Positions 1 to 4,608 of a stretch of DNA of 5,715 bases are shown here, piece after piece. Position 1 is the first letter of the stretch; every line of letters begins with the position of its first letter. This DNA is from Actinomycetota bacterium (GTDB lineage Bacteria > Actinomycetota > Acidimicrobiia > Acidimicrobiales > Ilumatobacteraceae), in assembly GCA_009705435.1 (NCBI GenBank), contig WLTJ01000121.1, positions 1 through 5,715 of the forward strand, read 5' to 3'. The translations under genes and the position numbers were made by a program. The notes under the pieces are model-generated. The model saw only the letters and a program-made list of their open reading frames with translations, had not been told where the DNA came from and made no database searches.

Positions 1-744
1 CATCGCGCAACCAGCGTAAGGAGCAAGGTATTTGAACGGAGCCGAGTCAGCAGCAGTTGCCACCACGACGACGGTGTATTCCAAAGCGCCAGCCTGACGC
101 AATGTTTCCACGGTCTGGGCAACAGTTGAGCCCTTCTGACCAATAGCAACATAAATGCACTTCACGCCTTGACCTTTTTGGTTCAAGATGGTGTCAATCG
201 CAATCGTGGTCTTACCGGTCTTGCGGTCACCAATGATCAATTCACGCTGTCCACGACCGATCGGGGTCATGGCATCAATTGATTTGATTCCGGTCTGCAT
301 CGGCTGATGCACTGGCTTACGACCCATGATTCCAGGAGCCTGAATCTCCATACGACGCTGCTGTACTCCAACGAGTGGGCCTTTTCCGTCAATCGGCTCG
401 CCGAGTGCGTTCACAACGCGACCGAGCACACCTTCGCCAACAGGCACTGACAAAATTTCACCAGTTGCCTTAACGGTCTGACCTTCTTCAATACGATCGG
501 ACTCGCCAAGTACTACGGAACCAATTGATTCTTCTTCAAGGTTCAAAGCCAATCCTCGAGTTCCGTCTTCAAACTCGAGGAGTTCGTTAACAGCGCAATC
601 AGGCAAGCCAGAAATATTGGCAATACCGTCACCGACTGAGGTCACGCGACCAACAGTGCGGGCTTCGAGCGAAGGCGTGAAGCCTTCGAGGTTCTTCTTG
701 ATCGCCGATGCAATATCAGCTGCGGACAGTGTTAGTTCTGCCAT
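1..744 (-). CDS. atpA: ATP synthase F1 subunit alpha, N-terminal part (3' end beyond the window)
   Basis: Alpha subunit of the F1 head, which forms the alpha3beta3 hexamer with beta and binds non-catalytic nucleotide on the cytoplasmic side. The frame is open from an ATG at 744 to position 1 with no stop, giving 248 residues of a protein usually about 500-550 long. It begins MAELTLSAADIASAIKKNLE. A beta-barrel domain lies at about residues 28-95, followed by the nucleotide-binding domain. NALGEPIDGKGP is at 112-123, the stretch QTGIKSIDAMTPIGRGQRE at 150-168, and the P-loop GDRKTGKT at 172-179 with Lys178/Thr179. The Lys before the Thr-Gly-Lys of the P-loop is common in actinobacteria. A GAGAG sequence at 750-754, 5 nt before the ATG, supports the start. 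It follows atpH after 33 nt. The catalytic-interface Arg finger region and the C-terminal domain are outside the window. The assignment is secure. Confidence 0.98.
   Translation of the reverse strand, partial: MAELTLSAADIASAIKKNLEGFTPSLEARTVGRVTSVGDGIANISGLPDCAVNELLEFEDGTRGLALNLEEESIGSVVLGESDRIEEGQTVKATGEILSVPVGEGVLGRVVNALGEPIDGKGPLVGVQQRRMEIQAPGIMGRKPVHQPMQTGIKSIDAMTPIGRGQRELIIGDRKTGKTTIAIDTILNQKGQGVKCIYVAIGQKGSTVAQTVETLRQAGALEYTVVVVATAADSAPFKYLAPYAGCAM
553..581. repeat. Perfect 10-bp inverted repeat inside atpA
   Basis: TCCTCGAGTT at 553-562 is the exact reverse complement of AACTCGAGGA at 572-581, with a 9-nt loop. Each arm holds CTCGAG. It lies in atpA codons for roughly residues 55-64 (ELLEFEDGTR) and could fold in the mRNA. 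No function is evident from position. It is not followed by a T-run and is not a terminator. Confidence 0.6.
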
Positions 745-777
745 GTCGTCTCTCGTTCCATTTCCATCGCTCGGCTT

Positions 778-1305
778 TTAGAGCCGGCTCTTTACGTTGT
801 CCAGGCGGGTGCGGATACTTCCGTCAATGACGGTGTCCCCTACGGTTGCCACGATTCCGCCGATAACTGACGGATCCACAACAACCTTGAGATTTACTTC
901 TTTGCCAGTGGCGTTAGCCAAGGCTGCAGCAAGGCGAGTTTGTTGATCTGCAGTGAGCGCCACTGCCGAACGCACTTGAGCAACTTCGAGTTGCTTAGCA
1001 CTTGATGCTCGCTTCACTAACTTGTCAATGATTGCTGGCAGATCGCGTCCACGACCGCTGCCGACGACCATTGAGACCAACTGCACTGAAGTGCCGGTGA
1101 CCTTTCCACCCAACAAATCTTCAACGATTCCTTGACGACGCGCCACGGGAATCTTTTCGTCTGTGAGTGCGTTGCGAAGTGCATCGTTTGACTCAAGTGT
1201 GCGAGCCAAACGGAACAACTCGTCTTCGACCTCATCAAGACTTCCTTCGGCACGAGCAATCTCAAAAAGTGCTCGTGCGTAACCTTCGATGCGATTGTCA
1301 CTCAT
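778..1305 (-). CDS. atpH: ATP synthase F1 subunit delta
   Basis: Delta (equivalent to mitochondrial OSCP) sits on top of the F1 head and joins the alpha N-termini to the C-terminal ends of the b-type stalk subunits. It has 175 residues, close to the usual 170-180. The start carries the family pattern GYARALFEIA at 8-17 within a helical N-terminal domain of about 110 residues. The C-terminal signature is DPSVIGG at 144-150 and VGDTVIDGSIRTRL at 155-168. The ATG at 1305 overlaps the atpF stop (ATGA, 4 nt) and there is only a weak purine stretch upstream, so translation is probably coupled to atpF. In Mycobacterium this domain is fused to the C-terminus of a b-type subunit. Here the two are separate genes, and the delta is also shorter than the Streptomyces form (about 270 residues). 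The assignment is secure. Confidence 0.96.
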   Translation of the reverse strand: MSDNRIEGYARALFEIARAEGSLDEVEDELFRLARTLESNDALRNALTDEKIPVARRQGIVEDLLGGKVTGTSVQLVSMVVGSGRGRDLPAIIDKLVKRASSAKQLEVAQVRSAVALTADQQTRLAAALANATGKEVNLKVVVDPSVIGGIVATVGDTVIDGSIRTRLDNVKSRL

Positions 1306-1838
1306 CGTGAAGCACCCACTTTCGAAATAAAGTTCTCAACGAGAGTTTGCTGAGTCGCACCGTCAAGAACGGTTGGCAACACTGCGTCAACAGCGATTGC
1401 GGCCACGCGACCAATTTCGGCACGAAGTTCGTCGCTGCCACGTGCAGCAGCAGTTTTGATATCGGCTGTGGCGCGGGCTTCGAGTTCAGCAATTTCGACA
1501 GTGAGTCGAGCACGGCCATCGGCGAGCACGACAGCAGCTTGCGTGTTGGCTTCAGCCAACAAACGAGCACGCTCGCCAGCGATGTCACCAAGTGCTTGAC
1601 GGATACCGTCGGCATCAGTTTGGGCAGCCGATAAGTCATTAGCCGAAGCATCAAGTTCTTTTTGAATGCGCTCAGTACGAGCGTTCAAGAATTTGGTGAA
1701 CTGCGGGCCTGCAAACTTGACGAGAGCACCAATGACGAGCACCGAAGCGATACCGCCATAAATGATCTCGGCAGTTTCGGGGAATAACCAGTGATGGGTC
1801 TCAGCCGGATCGGCAGCGAGGATGGAGAAAAGACTCAT
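1302..1838 (-). CDS. atpF: ATP synthase F0 subunit b (second of two b-type genes)
   Basis: Peripheral-stalk subunit: one N-terminal membrane helix followed by a long cytoplasmic coiled coil that reaches delta. From the ATG at 1838 it has 178 residues. A hydrophobic helix lies at about 22-44 (IIYGGIASVLVIGALVKF), then PQFTKFLNARTERIQ at 45-59, matching the usual b pattern of a helix end followed by Arg-x-x-x-Ile. An Ala/Glu/Arg-rich coiled coil continues to about residue 155. I chose the ATG at 1838 because GGAG (1848-1851) lies 9 nt upstream and the ATG follows the upstream stop by 1 nt (TGA-T-ATG). An in-frame GTG at 1856 would add six residues and overlap the previous gene by 17 nt. It has a GAGG-like site too, so it is not excluded. 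The stop overlaps the atpH start by 4 nt. Position next to delta makes it the counterpart of the b part of the mycobacterial b-delta fusion (inference). Confidence 0.92.
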   Translation of the reverse strand: MSLFSILAADPAETHHWLFPETAEIIYGGIASVLVIGALVKFAGPQFTKFLNARTERIQKELDASANDLSAAQTDADGIRQALGDIAGERARLLAEANTQAAVVLADGRARLTVEIAELEARATADIKTAAARGSDELRAEIGRVAAIAVDAVLPTVLDGATQQTLVENFISKVGASR

Positions 1839-1839
1839 A

Positions 1840-2496
1840 TCAGCGAACTCCTGCACTCATCGCCTCGGCAACAGCACGAGAAACCGCGCTGCCATCTGGA
1901 CGCTTACCGGTTGCAACTTCAACCGCACTATTGACGACGTCGACAACTGCTGATTCAACTTGCGAACGACCAGCCGTACGAGCCGCATCAGCAGCAGACA
2001 TTGCTGCTTCGCGCTCAGTTGCGATACGAGCGTTGGCAGCAGTGATTGCCGTCTGACGTTCGCCTTCGAGCGTGGCACGCGCCGCATCAATGACCTTGGA
2101 TGCTTCGGCCTTTGCAGCCACAAGGGCAGCCTCGTACTGAGCAACTTCGGATCGCGCAGAAGAACGAGTCGCATCAGCGTTCTCGTGACCTTCGCGAATT
2201 GAGGTGTAGCGCGAGTCCATGCCCTTTTTCAGCCTTGGGAAAAGGAAGAAACGCATGAGTAAGGCGAACACGATAAACGAGCCTGCTCCCCATGCCAGTT
2301 CCTTCATCTCGGGGATGATGGGACTGGGTCCGGTTCCACAGAACTCAACCGTGAACGCTTCACCCTCAGGTGGATATGTTTCTGGCTCGAATGCGCAATC
2401 TGCCGGGTTCATCTCGTGTTCTCCCGAATCAGATTCGGAAGTTACAAAATGCACTCGAAGCGCTTCACCCGAGCGGATGACGACGGCTGTCAGCAC
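1840..2496 (-). CDS. atpF: ATP synthase F0 b-type (b/b') subunit with N-terminal extension
   Basis: First of two b-type stalk subunits, 218 residues against a usual 155-185. The canonical part starts near residue 64: membrane helix at about 66-86 (ELAWGAGSFIVFALLMRFFL), FPRLKKGMDSRY at 86-97, then a coiled coil rich in Ala, Glu and Arg to about residue 190, including YEAALVAAKAEASKVIDAAR. Ahead of the helix is an extension of about 63 mostly acidic residues with Cys34 and Cys53 and no signal peptide. By the known topology of b subunits it would lie outside the membrane. The GTG start at 2496 is supported by a strong AAGGAG at 2502-2507, 5 nt away. A Met at residue 29 would shorten the extension but lacks comparable support. 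The gene follows atpE by 29 nt and precedes the second b gene by 1 nt, consistent with a b/b' heterodimer. It could equally be labelled atpF, atpF1 or atpF'. Confidence 0.92.
   Translation of the reverse strand: MLTAVVIRSGEALRVHFVTSESDSGEHEMNPADCAFEPETYPPEGEAFTVEFCGTGPSPIIPEMKELAWGAGSFIVFALLMRFFLFPRLKKGMDSRYTSIREGHENADATRSSARSEVAQYEAALVAAKAEASKVIDAARATLEGERQTAITAANARIATEREAAMSAADAARTAGRSQVESAVVDVVNSAVEVATGKRPDGSAVSRAVAEAMSAGVR
1848..1851 (-). promoter_or_regulatory. Ribosome binding site GGAG for atpF (second b gene)
   Basis: GGAG on the minus strand, inside the last codons of the preceding b-type gene, lies 9 nt before the ATG at 1838. It favours that ATG over the in-frame GTG at 1856, although a GAGG-like sequence before the GTG leaves some doubt. 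Confidence 0.5.
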
Positions 2497-2501
2497 GTCA
2501 A

Positions 2502-2507
2502 CTCCTT
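2502..2507 (-). promoter_or_regulatory. Ribosome binding site AAGGAG for the extended b-type subunit
   Basis: AAGGAG on the minus strand lies 5 nt before the GTG at 2496. It decides the start of the long form of this subunit, and therefore that the N-terminal extension with two cysteines is really translated. Confidence 0.7.
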
Positions 2508-2525
2508 GTTGGTTGTAGTGGACGA

Positions 2526-2798
2526 TCAGAGACCGATGAGGATGAAGACCACGAAGCCGATGAGGGCAAGGGCTTCGGTGAAGGCGATACCGAGGAACAT
2601 GGTTGTACGAACCATGCCGGCTGCCTCTGGCTGGCGAGCCATAGCTTCGACTGACTTACCGACGAGGTAGCCAATGCCGATGCCAGGTCCGATTGCGGCA
2701 AGGCCGTAAGCGAATCCAGCTGAACCAGCAGCTGACGCTGCCTTGGCTTCGTCACCGGTGAGCCCTGCGGCTGCAGCAACTTGAATGAATGCTTCCAT
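2526..2798 (-). CDS. atpE: ATP synthase F0 subunit c (proteolipid of the rotor ring)
   Basis: Forms the membrane rotor ring that carries protons. It has 90 residues in a two-helix hairpin. Helix 1 (about 24-50) has the glycine-rich packing stretch GPGIGIG at 37-43. The polar loop is ARQPE at 54-58, with the conserved Arg-Gln-Pro that contacts gamma/epsilon. Helix 2 (about 62-88) has the ion-binding Glu75 in GIAFTEALALIGF. There is no Gln in the helix-1 binding position, and Ala rather than Ser/Thr follows Glu75, so the sodium signature is absent and proton coupling is expected. About 20 extra residues, rich in Ala, precede helix 1. The ATG at 2798 has AGGAG at 2806-2810 with a 7-nt spacer, one of the two strongest initiation sites in the window, behind an AT-rich leader. 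The assignment is secure. Confidence 0.98.
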   Translation of the reverse strand: MEAFIQVAAAAGLTGDEAKAASAAGSAGFAYGLAAIGPGIGIGYLVGKSVEAMARQPEAAGMVRTTMFLGIAFTEALALIGFVVFILIGL

Positions 2799-2878
2799 TT
2801 TTTATCTCCTGTTATATGTCTTGGTTAAAGAGAATTACTTGTGATTAATAAGTCTAACGAACTTGTATTTCTTCAGGC
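2799..2878 (-). promoter_or_regulatory. AT-rich leader and strong ribosome binding site upstream of atpE
   Basis: An 80-nt gap between atpB and atpE with 24 G or C bases (30%), far below the surrounding genes. It ends in AGGAG (2806-2810), 7 nt before the atpE ATG, with an A-rich spacer. In E. coli an unstructured AT-rich stretch before atpE enhances translation so that c is made in excess of the other F0 subunits. The same role is inferred here from position and composition only. An internal promoter or RNA-processing site could also explain it. No convincing promoter hexamer pair or hairpin was found. Confidence 0.4.
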
Positions 2879-3637
2879 TCAGTGCTCGGGGTGAGCCGCT
2901 CCACCGATATACACCGCAGTCAAAATGGTGAAGATGTATGCCTGCAAAAAGGCCACCAACACTTCGAATCCGGTGAGGAAGATGAGCATGAAAAGTGGCA
3001 GCACACCTACGGGGATGAGCGCCGGGTTGCCTTTGGCTTGGAACAAAGCCTCAGACAACAAACCGAAGGTCACGAGCAAAATGTGACCAGCCAACATGTT
3101 GGCGAAAAGTCGAACCGTCAGTGAGAACGGGCGCACCAAGAACGTTGAGATGAATTCAATCGGCGTCACCAAGATGTAGAGCGCCTTTGGAACTCCAGGT
3201 GGGAACAACGAACTCTTGATGTAGCCAAGACCCTGATGCTTGAAACCGGTCACGATGAACACAACCCACACCAGCAACGACAAGAACAGTGGTAAGGCCA
3301 TACGAGCCGTTGCAGGCATCTGCAAGAACGGGATGATTCCAGGAACGTTGCAGAGGTAAATGAACGAGAACAAACTCAACAAGAATGGCGTCCAAGCAAG
3401 ACCCTCGCGACCCATGGTCTGCATGATGATTCCATTTTCAATGAACTCAACAATGCTTTCAGCGAAGTTACGAATGCCCTTGGGCGCAACCTTGGCGTCT
3501 TTGCTTCCAGCCAACAAAAAGATCAATGTGCCGATCAGGGCAGCAGCGACAGCAATGAGCGCGATCTTGTTGAAGGTTGGGAAAAGATCTTTCCAGCGGA
3601 GGATCTCATTGATCGGCGGGAACTCAAGTGCGATCAC
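2879..3637 (-). CDS. atpB: ATP synthase F0 subunit a (proton channel)
   Basis: Stator membrane subunit that forms the two proton half-channels against the c ring. It has 252 residues, close to the usual 240-280, with about five to six membrane helices. The essential Arg is Arg176 in RLFANMLAGH (176-185), matching E. coli Arg210. LQAYIFTILTAVYIGGA at 231-247 is the last-helix signature, with Gln232 matching E. coli Gln252. His185 and Glu225 fall at the places of E. coli Glu219 and His245, so the pair is exchanged as in mitochondrial subunit a. The start is GTG at 3637. An in-frame TAA at 3644-3646 rules out anything further upstream, and AAAGGA at 3648-3653 is 10 nt away. The 55-nt gap behind atpI shows no clear hairpin. 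The assignment is secure. Confidence 0.97.
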   Translation of the reverse strand: MIALEFPPINEILRWKDLFPTFNKIALIAVAAALIGTLIFLLAGSKDAKVAPKGIRNFAESIVEFIENGIIMQTMGREGLAWTPFLLSLFSFIYLCNVPGIIPFLQMPATARMALPLFLSLLVWVVFIVTGFKHQGLGYIKSSLFPPGVPKALYILVTPIEFISTFLVRPFSLTVRLFANMLAGHILLVTFGLLSEALFQAKGNPALIPVGVLPLFMLIFLTGFEVLVAFLQAYIFTILTAVYIGGAAHPEH

Positions 3638-3692
3638 GTTCGATTATTCCTTTGTGAGGGGTGTAGGGGCAGGAGTGTAGAAAACTTTGATA

Positions 3693-4148
3693 TTACTTGC
3701 GGGGCTTCAATCCAGGAAATGCAAGTGATGCAGCAACGAAGCGCATCTCCCACACGAGGAGTCCTAGGTGTGTAACAATAATGGTCAATCCGAGGGCCGT
3801 GAGTGAAATCCAAGAGGCATCTCGGACAAGAATCACAGCTAAAAAGATTAGCCCTAGACGGACAAGATAGCCGAAAAGCACTGCTCCCATCATTAATCCC
3901 AGCGAAATTCGCGCGGTAAATGCCACCAGTCCGGCCGCCATCAAGAAATTCACGAGGACAATTGCCATTCCGTAGAGAGCGCTGATCGCTCCGTCCATGC
4001 CAGCGAAGACTGCGCACACGCCAATGATGATCGGAGCAACATAGATGCCGCGCTTCAAAATGTCTAAAGACACCTCAATCTCTGGGGCATCACCTTCAAG
4101 GCGCGTCACCATTGGGTTGATGGACGAATTTCCAGGCTCGTTACTCAT
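3693..4148 (-). CDS. atpI: AtpI-like four-helix membrane protein of the atp operon
   Basis: A 151-residue membrane protein. About 33 polar residues come first, then predicted helices at roughly 35-52, 54-76, 85-108 and 112-134, ending in a basic tail (GLKPRK). Layout, size, position directly before atpB, and polar residues at helix ends (Arg33, Asn67, Arg97) fit the AtpI / 'ATP synthase I' group, including the unnamed gene between rfe and atpB in Mycobacterium. In other bacteria AtpI has been reported to assist c-ring assembly. Together with AtpZ it has also been proposed to move magnesium or calcium in alkaliphilic Bacillus. Sequence conservation in this group is low, so the call rests mostly on topology and context. 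The ATG at 4148 overlaps the atpZ-like stop by 4 nt (ATGA), with AGAGGA about 12 nt upstream, suggesting coupled translation. Confidence 0.75.
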   Translation of the reverse strand: MSNEPGNSSINPMVTRLEGDAPEIEVSLDILKRGIYVAPIIIGVCAVFAGMDGAISALYGMAIVLVNFLMAAGLVAFTARISLGLMMGAVLFGYLVRLGLIFLAVILVRDASWISLTALGLTIIVTHLGLLVWEMRFVAASLAFPGLKPRK

Positions 4149-4516
4149 ACTTCGGGAGCATCCTCTGGTGTCATAACGGGTTGCTGATGTGCGCTCAGAC
4201 CTTGACGTCGTTCGTTTTCAAGCATTCGCATGCGAGCGTCATAGATGAACCACATTTTGATGAACTGCCCTACGGTCGAGAAAATCACCAAAGCGATCAT
4301 GAAAATCGGCTGAGTTCCCAGCCAAACGTCAAGTCCCCAGCCAATTCCGAGGAAAACGGCGATGGTGAGGGCCATTTCCATGCCTTGGCCCATGCCTTGG
4401 TCGACATTTCCCGAGCGATTGCCGCGAATCATGGCTTTCGTCAATCGACGAGTCACCGCCGTGGGACCAGCCTTGGCAGCGGGTAGCGAGGAGTCGGGCA
4501 AGGAGGAGTCAGACAT
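4145..4516 (-). CDS. AtpZ-like two-helix membrane protein (F0F1-ATPase accessory subunit)
   Basis: A 123-residue protein, first gene of the atp cluster. Its N-terminal 45 residues are polar and probably disordered. Helices follow at about 46-66 and 69-91, then a charged tail. The motif around the helix turn, GIGWGLDVWLGTQP at 57-70, with Gly-x-x-Leu-Asp and Gly-Thr-x-Pro, is that of the AtpZ / ATPase_gene1 family. That family accompanies atpI in many atp operons and has been linked to magnesium/calcium transport with AtpI in alkaliphilic Bacillus. Two short in-frame duplications are visible: DSSLP twice at 3-12 and QGM-G-QGM at 40-46. The ATG at 4516 has no Shine-Dalgarno upstream, unlike most genes here. 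A later Met (residue 29) is possible but would drop only disordered sequence. Family call is likely, function inferred. Confidence 0.78.
   Translation of the reverse strand: MSDSSLPDSSLPAAKAGPTAVTRRLTKAMIRGNRSGNVDQGMGQGMEMALTIAVFLGIGWGLDVWLGTQPIFMIALVIFSTVGQFIKMWFIYDARMRMLENERRQGLSAHQQPVMTPEDAPEV
4378..4400 (-). repeat. 12-bp period direct repeat in the atpZ-like gene
   Basis: The 11-nt sequence CCATGCCTTGG (plus-strand reading) occurs at 4378-4388 and 4390-4400 with a period of 12 nt. It encodes Gln-Gly-Met twice just ahead of the first membrane helix. Confidence 0.6.
4481..4510 (-). repeat. 15-bp tandem duplication at the atpZ-like N-terminus
   Basis: Two adjacent 15-nt units (4481-4495 and 4496-4510) match at 12 of 15 positions and encode DSSLP twice. 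This points to a small in-frame duplication in a disordered N-terminal segment. Confidence 0.6.
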
Positions 4517-4608
4517 GAGACAAAGTGTCGTTGGCGGGTCATTCGGACCCTAAAACACGGTCTAATCTACCCGTTTTAACGGGGTCTCGGCAATTCTTCA
4601 GTGGCATC
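4517..4608 (-). promoter_or_regulatory. Intergenic leader of the atp cluster with a possible weak promoter
   Basis: This 92-nt gap between wecA and the atpZ-like gene is the largest in the window. On the minus strand TTGCCG (4588-4593) and TAGATT (4564-4569) are 18 nt apart, each matching 4 of 6 bases of the sigma-70 consensus. That would be a weak promoter for the atp genes. Two small stem-loops are present: CCCGTT/AACGGG at 4570-4583, and GGGTC/GACCC with a 5-nt loop at 4536-4550. Neither is followed by a T-run on the minus strand, so I do not call a terminator. Read-through from wecA remains possible. Confidence 0.25.

Noticed and set aside
670..688. 7-bp stem with 5-nt loop inside atpA (CGAAGGC/GCCTTCG)
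   Set aside because: Several stems of this size are expected by chance in 5.7 kb, and codon choice for Glu/Gly/Phe/Thr explains the bases. It is kept only as context for the longer repeat at 553-581.
1347..1634. Open frames on both strands overlapping atpF, such as plus 1347-1634 and minus 1298-1654
   Set aside because: The atpF frame there gives a clear coiled coil with the b-subunit signature. The other frames give products with no recognisable domain and reflect codon bias.
2526..2798. Possible sodium-coupled ATP synthase
   Set aside because: Subunit c lacks the helix-1 Gln and the Ser/Thr after the ion-binding Glu75 that mark sodium-binding rings, so proton coupling is the better reading.
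3634..4017. 127-codon minus-strand frame overlapping the atpI-like gene
   Set aside because: The overlapping frame 3693-4148 encodes a coherent four-helix membrane protein with coupled start. The alternative is Arg/Cys/Ser-rich and out of phase with the operon.
4536..4583. Stem-loops between wecA and atpZ as a rho-independent terminator
   Set aside because: Stems are only 5-6 bp and neither is followed by a run of T on the transcribed strand.
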